From DATFVA01 sp963721075 (GTDB taxonomy: Bacteria > Bacteroidota > Ignavibacteria > Ignavibacteriales > Ignavibacteriaceae): 64,000 bases of DNA. The notes under the pieces are model-generated. The model had not been told where the DNA came from. It ran no database searches and saw nothing but the letters and a program-made list of their open reading frames with translations. Where the stretch lies: positions 124,001 through 188,000 of the forward strand of contig CAVRHV010000005.1 of assembly GCA_963721075.1 (NCBI GenBank), given 5' to 3'. Below are positions 1 through 7,823 of this stretch, one piece after another. Each line of letters opens with the position of its first letter. Within the stretch, counting starts at the first letter, position 1. The position numbers and the translations under genes were made by a program.

Positions 1-29
1 AATTGTTTACCCAGGGTTCAACAAATATT

Positions 30-46
30 GAGCGTCTACGATGCTC
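30..46. promoter_or_regulatory. Candidate enhancer palindrome upstream of the sigma-54 element
   Basis: A 17-base imperfect palindrome with 7-base arms (GAGCGTC and GATGCTC, 6 of 7 complementary) around a TAC centre. It lies about 100 bases upstream of the TGGCAC element that precedes the first gene, which is a usual distance for binding sites of NtrC-family activators. No clear second copy was seen before the gene at 5182, so the assignment is weak. Confidence 0.25.
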
Positions 47-148
47 TAGGTTCGACGATTAGGGCGAATCTTTAAACCATAAGGTCGCTTTGATCAAGGT
101 AAATCACGGTATATTCCGCAATTTTATATCTAATCAGTTTAATCCTAA

Positions 149-164
149 TGGCACTGAGTTTGTC
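149..164 (+). promoter_or_regulatory. Candidate sigma-54 (-24/-12) promoter
   Basis: The bases read TGGCACTGAGTTTGTC, against the sigma-54 consensus TGGCACRNNNNTTGCW. The -24 GG and the -12 G have the correct spacing; the conserved C of the -12 GC is T. The predicted start near 174 would leave a very short leader ending in the ribosome-binding site ACGGAGG (174-180). A similar element precedes the paralogous gene at 5182, and a sigma-54 activator gene lies nearby, which raises the likelihood. Confidence 0.45.
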
Positions 165-185
165 CATCTGTTTACGGAGGTAAAT

Positions 186-476
186 ATGAAGACACTTATA
201 TCTGCCGTAATATTGTTCATTCTTTTCTCTGTTCCTGTACTGGCACAGGAAGGCGACAGCACACAGACAAAGAAAAAAGAAGTCGTTAAAACAGAGCAAA
301 GAGAAAAAGAAACAGTGACCACAAAGAAACGAAATAAAGATGTATTCATTGATAAAGATGGCGACGGCATTTGCGATCAGCGTGTTAAAGGTCTGCTGTT
401 TGAAAAGCTGCGGAAGCGGCATAGGGCAGGACAGAATGGCGGCAACGGCCACCAGGGCGGACGGGGGCGGCAATGA
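186..476 (+). CDS. Small secreted protein with DKDGDG motif
   Basis: A 96-residue protein of unknown function. Residues 1-21 form a signal peptide (hydrophobic core ending VLAQ), so it should be periplasmic or secreted. A Lys/Glu/Thr-rich stretch follows, then FIDKDGDGICDQR, which looks like a thrombospondin type 3 or dockerin-style Ca-binding loop, and a Gly/Arg-rich tail. The ATG at 186 is chosen over an upstream in-frame ATG at 90 because it begins the signal peptide and follows ACGGAGG by five bases. The stop overlaps the next start (ATGA), so it is translationally coupled to the barrel gene. It resembles the protein at 5182 in layout: signal peptide, D-rich loop, Gly-rich end. Metal binding is inferred from the motif only. 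Confidence 0.7.
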   Translation: MKTLISAVILFILFSVPVLAQEGDSTQTKKKEVVKTEQREKETVTTKKRNKDVFIDKDGDGICDQRVKGLLFEKLRKRHRAGQNGGNGHQGGRGRQ

Positions 477-1570
477 AAATATTCTCTGCTGCCTCCCTCT
501 GCATATTTTTGTTAGGGATGCTTACACAGACGGTTTATTCCCAGCTTTCACTGAGTACACGTTTTGAGAATTATTATGATGACAACATCTACAATAACTT
601 TGAGAAAACTTCTGATGTTGTGCACAGCGGTTCGCTGGAAGCAGGCTATAATTTCGAATCTGAGACAAATAACCTGCAGCTATATTATACAGGCAATGTT
701 ACTTACTTCAGAGAGAATAATTTCAAATCGTCCAATTCTCATAAGTTTGGGGTAGTCAATACCCTTTTCTTATCAGAGGATGAAAATCCGCTTAACGCGG
801 GGATCAATTATGCATTTCGCAATAACCGCGATGAACTATCTATATACGATCTTTCACAGCTGTCGGCTTATGCAAACTACCGGCATTTTCTGAATGAAAC
901 GGATTTTCTTCTCGGCGGCTATACATTCTTCTTTAATGATTATAAAAACTTCGATTCTTTCACGCACTTCGAGCATCGCATATTCCTGAAATACAGCAGT
1001 ACATTCTCTACAAAAACAACTTTGTCGATTGGTACCGAAGCTGACATTAAACTTTATAAACTAAGATATAATTCACCCGATATAGCTGATAATATTTCAC
1101 AGTGGAAGAGCTATGTTCAGATCGCACAGAACATATCTGAAACAACAGGACTAAGCGGCTACTTCCTCTACCGCAAAAATCTCACAACGGGCAACAGGTA
1201 CATAACCTATACTGATTACATTTACTATGAAGAGGAAATTTTTAATGATGCATACTCGAACGATGGAATGGAAGCCGGGGCTGCGCTTACTCAGATGATA
1301 ACGGATAAGATCGTACTGCAGGGTGAGTTTATTTATACACAGCGGAATTTTAATAATCTTCCGATCGCTCTTCCGGATGGAACGGAAACAGATATTCTCA
1401 GGAAGGATAATTACTATGCAGTTGGTGCAGAGCTGAACTTTGATCTTCAGAGTATAACGGAAGGACTGGGATTAGCCCTTAGCTACAATTATCTCATCAA
1501 TAACTCGAACGATTATTTCTACGAATATAACAATCACCTTTCAGCTGTTACGCTTGAGTGGGGATTCTGA
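473..1570 (+). CDS. Outer-membrane beta-barrel protein, function unknown
   Basis: A 365-residue protein with a signal peptide (residues 1-24, ending VYSQ). The rest alternates polar and aromatic residues, rich in Tyr, Phe and Asn, with many short amphipathic strands, and it ends in an aromatic signature (LEWGF) of the kind BAM recognises. This is typical of an outer-membrane barrel. No family was recognised. It overlaps the preceding small-protein gene by four bases and probably shares its promoter. Its stop TGA abuts the stop of the convergent response regulator gene with no gap. A porin, or a partner of the small DxDGDG protein, are both possible; neither is shown. Confidence 0.75.
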   Translation: MKIFSAASLCIFLLGMLTQTVYSQLSLSTRFENYYDDNIYNNFEKTSDVVHSGSLEAGYNFESETNNLQLYYTGNVTYFRENNFKSSNSHKFGVVNTLFLSEDENPLNAGINYAFRNNRDELSIYDLSQLSAYANYRHFLNETDFLLGGYTFFFNDYKNFDSFTHFEHRIFLKYSSTFSTKTTLSIGTEADIKLYKLRYNSPDIADNISQWKSYVQIAQNISETTGLSGYFLYRKNLTTGNRYITYTDYIYYEEEIFNDAYSNDGMEAGAALTQMITDKIVLQGEFIYTQRNFNNLPIALPDGTETDILRKDNYYAVGAELNFDLQSITEGLGLALSYNYLINNSNDYFYEYNNHLSAVTLEWGF

Positions 1571-2941
1571 TCACTTCTGATACTTAATGTCGTATTTCTT
1601 CATCTTATAACGGAGGTTGCGTTCGGTTATGCCGAGCAGCTTTCCCGCCTGTGTCTGGTTGCCGTTCATTTTAGCCAGTGCATCGTAAATCATCGATTTT
1701 TCCAGAGCTTCAATCCTGTCGTTCATGGTTTCACCTTTGCTCTGTTGGGCAGAAGCCTCTTCTCTGAATCCGCGAACGTTCATCGGGAGGTCGTTAAGTG
1801 TAATAAGACTGCCCCTAGACAGAACCACCGAGCGCTCTATTATATTTTCAAGCTCTCTTACGTTGCCCGGGAAATTGTATTTAAGAAGACTATCGACCGC
1901 CTCTTTGGAAATCTCAATACCTGACTTATTGTTCTGTCTGGCAAATTTCCCGGTAAAGAATTCGATTAATGGCAGAATATCTTCTTTGCGGTCACGCATC
2001 GGGGGAATGCAGATGGTAACAATATTTAACCTGTAGAAAAGATCTTCTCTGAAGTACCTTCCTTAATTTTCTGCTCGAGGTTCCGGTTTGTTGCGGAGAT
2101 TATCCTTACATCAACAGGAATTTTTTCAGTACCGCCAACACGCTCAATCTCACGCTCCTGCAGCACACGAAGAAGCTTCACCTGCATGGATGGAGGAATG
2201 TCTCCTATCTCATCAAGGAAGATAGTTCCGCCCGAAGCGACTTCGAACCTGCCTTTTCTCATCCTGTCGGCTCCTGTGAAGGATCCTTTCTCATGACCAA
2301 ACAGTTCGCTTTCCAGCAGATTTTCGGAAAGGGCGGGAATGTTGACAGCGATGAAGGGATCGTCCTTCCGTGGGACTAATATAATGGATCGCTTTTGCCA
2401 GCACTTCTTTACCGGTTCCGTTCTCTCCTGTGATAAGAATAGACGCATTACTTTCGGCAGCGCGGGAAGCTATGCTTAACACTTCCTGCATTCGCGGCGA
2501 CTGAGAAATGATTGAGGTTATCTTATGCTTTTCCTGCAGCAGGGATTTAAGGTTGCGAATTTCTGACTTAAGACTCCGGTTCTCTATAATCTTTTCTATA
2601 AGAAGGTCGAGTTCATCAAGATCTACCGGCTTTGAAATATAATCGTACGCCCCCATACGCATAGCTTTAACAGCAGTTTCAACTGTACTGTAGGCCGTGA
2701 TTATAACAAAGCTGATTTCAGGATTTATTTTTTTGACCTCTTCAAGGACCTCCAGTCCTGTTTTATCCGGCATCTTAAAATCGGAAAGAACTATATCCAC
2801 CGCATTCTGCTTTACGAGCTTTATTCCTTCTTCACCCGAATCGGCAGAGAGGATATGATATCCTTTTTTCTTTAGATAGCCGGTTAAAACTTCACGCTGG
2901 GTCTGCTCATCATCTATTATTAATATGTTGTAATCTTTCAT
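1571..2941 (-). CDS. Sigma-54-dependent NtrC/ZraR-type response regulator (two frameshifts)
   Basis: Order of domains: receiver (residues 1-120, phosphoacceptor Asp in VLSDFKMP, Lys in SKPVD), AAA+ ATPase (Walker A GENGTGKE, sigma-54 contact loop GSFTGA, Walker B FLDEIG) and a C-terminal Fis-type helix-turn-helix (GNQTQAGKLLGI). The GSFTGA loop marks a true sigma-54 activator. Two compensating indels break the reading frame: an extra base near 2370 and a missing T near 2053. The whole is 457 codons long and in frame end to end, which argues for sequence errors. Its start overlaps the stop of the kinase gene (ATGA), so the two are one operon. The likely targets are the flanking genes at 186 and 5182. 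Confidence 0.88.
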
Positions 2942-4946
2942 TGGGGTATTACTACCTTAAATTTAGTTCCCTCATTCACGGCGTTCTCACAGGAGATTGT
3001 ACCGCCATGCTGTTCAATTATTTTTTGTGTAATACTTAATCCGATACCGGTACCGTCTTTTCTTGAGGTATAATAAAGATCGAATATTTTGCCTCTCTCT
3101 GCTTCGGGTATGCCGCGGCCGTTATCGGAAACGATTATTTCCAGTTTATTATCCTCACATTTATAAAGGACACCAATCCGTCCCTCCTCTCCTACGGCAT
3201 CGAAAGCATTCTGCACCAGGTTCATTAAAGCCTGCTTCATAAGCTCCGGATCGATCTTGATTGTGCAGGGATTGTAAGCCATGAATTGTAAAAGTTACTC
3301 TTCGTTTATCTGCCTGACCCTCAAAAAGCTGATAAACTTGTTTGAAATATTCGTCAGCATCCACCTCTTCCGGTCTTACTTCCAGAGGTTTTGCGTAATC
3401 AAGAAATTGTTTAATGATCTTGTTTATTCTTGTTACTTCTGTACGCAGTAAATTAGTGATGGAATTGAACTCATCATTGCCGCCGTCAGGGGAGAACTCC
3501 TTCTGGAGCCGCTGGGCAATCATCCCGATGGCGTTAATGGGGTTCCTGATCTCGTGGGCAACTCCTGATGCAAGTTCGCCCATAGCCGAAAGCTTCTCTT
3601 TCCTGCGGGCATTTTCTTCAAGCGATTTTTTCTCTGTTATATCATTAAGTACAACAGTGTAGCTTTCAATTTCATTCTGATCATCATAATTTGCTGTTGA
3701 GCTGATCAGCAGGTATCTTACTTCACCATTGATATTCAGTAACTTTTCAGTGCTCCGCTCGGATTTCAGCAGTTCTGCCAGGAAAATGAAATCACTTTAG
3801 TTCATTCAGATTTTTGCCGGTTACCTCCTTTTCTTTAATCCCGAAAAGTTTTTGTGCGGACCGGTTAAAAAGAGAAATCACAAAATCTTTACTTACTACT
3901 ATTACCGCTTCATCCATATTCTTCAGGATGGAGCCGGTAAAAGTTTTGAACTTATTAAACTCCTCGGAAATTGTCTTCAGATTCTGCGAAGTGAACACTA
4001 TGCTCAGCGTAATAATGGAAACAGCGGCAAGGATAAGAGTTATCAGGAGTATCCTTTGATATGCACGCGACTCAATACTTCTTAACTCATCAAGTGAGAG
4101 TCCTATCCGGAAAATACCCACCACAGAATTATCATAGGTTAAGCGTTTTACTACTTCATAAACATCATTACCCGCGAAAGGAATGGTTCTGTAATAAACC
4201 GAATCGGTCTTTAGAGCTCTTTGAAGAAAGAGGTCATCGGGAACTGCATCAAGCGAATCTATATTTGTACTGGCAGCGAGGATTCCGCCGGTATCCTGAA
4301 GGGCGATGTATCTTATCCCGGAGTTTTTGGATATATCCTGTATGATCTTCCCGATCCCGATCCTTTTTCTGAACTCGAGCAGCTCCTTTGCATCGAGATT
4401 TACTACAATAGCACCCCGTCGGCCGGAACGTGCTACTGCAACAGCATATCTCTGCCCCTCGTTAAATTCAGCTTCCTTTAGTCCTATTATAAGTTCATCA
4501 GTGCTGCCGTTTAATATCGGTGCTATCTCTGAATACCGGTTGATATTTGCTTCACCATGGTTATGATCAGGCTCGGGAACACGATTGGAAAGCACTCTGT
4601 CACCTGATCTGTTGAAAATATTGATCCTGTATAGATCATTTGCTTCACCAATATCAATCAGTTTGCGGCGGGTAAGACTGCCGGATGCATCGAGATCTTT
4701 TATAAGGCGGGCATTGTTAAGCAGTCTTTCGGTTATGAGATCTTCAATCTCGAATCCGGAGTTAATAGTATTAACGGAGCTTTCGGTTATGGTTTCAATT
4801 AATGCAAGGGATTGTTCGTTAAGGATATGGTACAGTTCTGCTTTCCCCTGCTTCAGTTCCAGGTAAGCAGAGGTGATCATCACTATTGCTATTACTACAG
4901 TTATCGCGATGACGGCAGAAGATCGGAGCTTAAATTTCCATTTCAC
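2938..4946 (-). CDS. Membrane sensor histidine kinase, partner of the sigma-54 regulator (two frameshifts)
   Basis: The N-terminus has a transmembrane segment (about residues 9-27), a periplasmic region of some 270 residues that looks like a Cache-type sensor, and a second membrane segment (about 299-318). A PAS domain follows, then HisKA with the phosphorylated His in VAHEIRNP, and a HATPase with N box (LVQNAFDAV), DNGRGIP and GTGIGLSI. The sensor region holds a His/acid cluster (EPDHNHGE) that could bind metal; this is speculation. Extra bases near 3797 and 3288 break the frame; the length excess of two bases fits two insertions. Gene order kinase then regulator, with a divergent small secreted protein, matches zraS-zraR-zraP. 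Confidence 0.85.
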
Positions 4947-5111
4947 ATTATTTCCTGTACAATTCTCATTCCTCTAACAAAACATTGGATTCGCGGGATT
5001 GAATCAGGTTTCGGTTATATAAACTCGCCGGGATGGTCGTGAGAAAACGCCTATATAGTCGAAGTGGAATTATCCGCATCAAAAATCTCCCCAAACCGAA
5101 TAATTTATCAA

Positions 5112-5127
5112 TGGCACACGCGTTGAA
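5112..5127 (+). promoter_or_regulatory. Candidate sigma-54 (-24/-12) promoter
   Basis: The bases read TGGCACACGCGTTGAA, matching TGGCACRNNNNTTGCW except for A in place of the -12 C. It lies 55 bases before the start of the small secreted protein gene and diverges from the sigma-54 two-component operon. It shares the TGGCAC-N5-TTG core with the element at 149. Confidence 0.5.
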
Positions 5128-5181
5128 TAGAAAACTCCAACGGACGTCCCTTAAAAATAATAAAATGACAAGGAGATAGAA

Positions 5182-5604
5182 ATGAAAAACATAGTGAAAA
5201 TTCTGATGACTTCAGGGATGATTTTGATACTTGGTTTATATCTTAACAGCTCTGAACTGAATGCTCAAAACAAGCAGACTAAAACAGGTAAAGGCTATAT
5301 CGATCTGAACAACGATGGAATAAACGATAACGCAATTGATTCAGACGGCGACGGAGTTCCGAATTGTGTAGATCCCGATTTTGTAAGGGCACAGAAGAGA
5401 AGCGCGAATCATTACAGCTTCTGGTACAGGTACAATTACAAGTACAATAATGCGCACGCTAACGGAAACGGTTTCGGACCAGGTGATGGAACAGGACACA
5501 GCGGTATTGGTCCACGCGACGGTACCGGCTATGGTCCGGGTGCTGGGACAGGTGTTTGCGACGGCACCGGCCCCAAAGGCAAGCAAAGGGGTGGCAGAAG
5601 ATAA
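5182..5604 (+). CDS. Small secreted Ca-binding-like protein with GDGTG repeats
   Basis: A 140-residue protein of unknown function. It has a signal peptide (about residues 1-28, ending LNAQ). Two acidic loops follow (DLNNDGINDN and DSDGDGVPNCVDPD), of the thrombospondin type 3/EF-hand-like kind. An aromatic stretch (FWYRYNYKYN) comes next, then a glycine-rich tail with four short repeats ending in GTG (PGDGTG, PRDGTG, PGAGTG, CDGTG). The ribosome-binding site AAGGAGATAGAA fixes the ATG. It is transcribed away from the kinase operon, behind a sigma-54-like element, and ends in a strong terminator. By position it corresponds to ZraP, the periplasmic accessory protein of the Zra system, but it is not a sequence homologue that I can recognise. 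Confidence 0.75.
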   Translation: MKNIVKILMTSGMILILGLYLNSSELNAQNKQTKTGKGYIDLNNDGINDNAIDSDGDGVPNCVDPDFVRAQKRSANHYSFWYRYNYKYNNAHANGNGFGPGDGTGHSGIGPRDGTGYGPGAGTGVCDGTGPKGKQRGGRR

Positions 5605-5621
5605 CAACACTCCCTCAACAG

Positions 5622-5651
5622 GGCGGCAGATCATCACTGCCGCCTTTTTTT
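5622..5651 (+). terminator. Rho-independent terminator
   Basis: A perfect 8-base stem (GGCGGCAG/CTGCCGCC) with a 7-base loop, followed by seven T. It lies 18 bases after the stop of the small secreted protein gene, so that gene is a single transcription unit. Confidence 0.9.
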
Positions 5652-5883
5652 ATGCCTCAGAGCTTAAGGATACCCGGTGGAAAGATTTTACCATTTGAAC
5701 CGTCCCGCCTGTTTCATTTATTACCACATGAATTCCGGCCTTTCCATAGAGTATTCTCATTTGCCCTGATATGGTTTTACTGTCTTTTTTTTACAGGGAG
5801 AGTGGTTATAGAGTATTTAGAGAGGGGATAGAGTGAAGCCGGAGAATGTATTTGACTCCTGAAACAATTCCAGGATTGCACTA

Positions 5884-6727
5884 TCAGATGCTCAAGAGGT
5901 ATATGGCTGTAATTCCGAAACCCATCGCCCACCACCCGAACACATTCAACTTCTCCTGCCAGATAAGGAACGCTGCGAATGTTGTTAATACTATTATCCC
6001 GATATTGATAGCCGGGTAAACGATAACAGCGGGGAGACTATTCAACGCATCCAGCATAAAATATGAACTGAAAACATTAGGAATACCCAAGCAGCAATCC
6101 GGTTGATATGGTGCGGTAGTCAAATTTTATCTTTTTGAAGAGTACATATGAGAAGGAATAAAGAAATGCGAAAGAAAAAATGATGAATATGAAAAAGTTC
6201 TTCTCTTCAGCGGGACGCCAGTTCTGAAATATCTTGAAGCAGAAATCATTTATCCCTATTGCTGCAAGCAGAAGAACGAGATAAAGATAATCAGCTTTGT
6301 TGAAGCTGCCGGATGAGAATTTCCTGATGGAAAAATAAAAGAGAAGGATGGTTATCAGTGCGAGAATTATTCCCGCTGATTGAAACACAGACGGGATCTC
6401 ATTGTATATGATTACCGAGAGTCCTACCGGGATTATAACAGATAACCTTGAACTTACTGCAGACAGGGATGCTCCTGCCTTACTGACTGCAACAGCAAAA
6501 ACAAAAAACCCGATAAAAAATAATAATCCTAATCCCGCTCCGAAGAAGAATGTTCCCGTGGAATATTGCAGATCCTTTTCTGATAAAATTAAAATAAGAC
6601 TAATAACCGAGGCCGTAAAATAATTACCGCATAGAAGCAGGACGGGATTGCCCTTTCTTGTATCGCTGTACTTCAGGATGAGGGCTATCGAAGTTGAGCA
6701 TATGATTGTAAGGAGAAGAGGGAACAT
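5884..6727 (-). CDS. EamA/DMT-family membrane transporter (one frameshift)
   Basis: About 280 residues of mostly hydrophobic sequence with roughly ten membrane segments in two repeated halves, as in drug/metabolite transporters of the EamA type. A typical family end is visible (FLIWQEKLNVFGWWAMGFG), in which the Glu of the xWxE motif is conserved in many members. One extra base near 6085 separates the first 210 or so residues from the last 70; removing it restores a continuous protein. The substrate cannot be deduced. It follows the epimerase-like gene by one base on the same strand, so the two are one operon. Confidence 0.78.
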
Positions 6728-6728
6728 A

Positions 6729-7541
6729 TCAAATCATCTTTAATGGATCGGGGTAAACAAACTCATAACCGAGATGCTGCTTCAGTTTATCGGAATTTAC
6801 GATCTTATAGTCGTCAGCTGTGTCGATGAATTCAGGTGCCGTCAGGTTGAGCTTCCTGGCTGCAGCAGTGTAGAATTCTCTTTTGGAAGGATGAGAATCG
6901 GAGCAGGCATTGAATATTTCATTCCATGCATTCTGTTCAATGACCTGATAAATAATATTTATGCAATCCGTTCTGTGGATCAGGTTCACCGGTATATTTC
7001 CGCCCGGGATATTATTTCTGCCCGCAAAGAATTTTACAGGATTACGGTCATCATCAACCAATCCTGCAAACCGTATTACGGTTTTCTTAATCGTATTTTC
7101 TGCAAATAACATCTCCTCAACAATCTTCAATGCTTTGCCCGATTCTTTATCAGGAAGAAGTTCTTCCGCTTCAGTTACCTCACGGTTCACATTACCATAG
7201 ACTGATGTGGAGCTTATAAAAATTACTTTACTTACAGAAGATTTTTTTACCTCACCGAGAATTGACCGCACCTGCCTGGTATGGAAACTAACCTTATCGT
7301 CTCTTCCGCCAGGAGGAATATCTATGATCAGTATCTCTGAATTAAAGAAATCTTTTATTCTGTCACCTGTTAATTCAGGATTTAATTGAAGCAGAAAAGA
7401 TTCAATATTTTTTGATGACATAACAGGGAGTTTGCCGGGACTGGTAGTTGATCCCTTAACAGCAAAACCTTTTGAGATGAGGAATTCCGCCAGCGGTAAT
7501 CCCAGCCATCCGCATCCTAATATTGAGGCAGTGTTTTTCAT
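6729..7541 (-). CDS. Atypical SDR, YeeZ-like NAD-dependent epimerase/dehydratase
   Basis: A 270-residue Rossmann-fold protein. The N-terminus has the dinucleotide motif GCGWLGLPLAEFL, and later segments (ISSTSVYG, then a Glu/Lys-rich loop) fit the atypical short-chain dehydrogenases related to E. coli YeeZ. The usual YxxxK pair is not obvious after the STSVYG segment, as is common in this subgroup, so catalytic activity is uncertain. It is the first gene of a two-gene operon with the EamA transporter. A nucleotide-sugar or NAD(P)-linked role is inferred from the family only. Confidence 0.7.
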   Translation of the reverse strand: MKNTASILGCGWLGLPLAEFLISKGFAVKGSTTSPGKLPVMSSKNIESFLLQLNPELTGDRIKDFFNSEILIIDIPPGGRDDKVSFHTRQVRSILGEVKKSSVSKVIFISSTSVYGNVNREVTEAEELLPDKESGKALKIVEEMLFAENTIKKTVIRFAGLVDDDRNPVKFFAGRNNIPGGNIPVNLIHRTDCINIIYQVIEQNAWNEIFNACSDSHPSKREFYTAAARKLNLTAPEFIDTADDYKIVNSDKLKQHLGYEFVYPDPLKMI

Positions 7542-7823
7542 AGTGTTAAAATATTATGCGGGGCTAAGTTAGGATATTTTGACCAGAATTTCCGGTCCGG
7601 CCTGTTGATCCTGCCGGCTGAAATGAATTGATCATTAAAATTCAAAATGATACATTTAGTCCCGTGTAGAATCATTTTTGTCAGATCCCGATACATTAGT
7701 TAATTCTTATAACTTATTACTAAAGAATAACTTACCAAAGCTTAAACTTTACTTCAAAACCTGTTCACCAGTAGCATGATAATTGATATTGAGGGAATAG
7801 CTCTTTGATGAAAACTAAAAATA

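Noticed and set aside
7605..7617. TTGATCCTGCCGG, identical to the start of archaeal/eukaryotic small-subunit rRNA
   Set aside because: The bases after it show no rRNA similarity and the region is a short AT-rich divergent leader; a 13-base match by chance is accepted.
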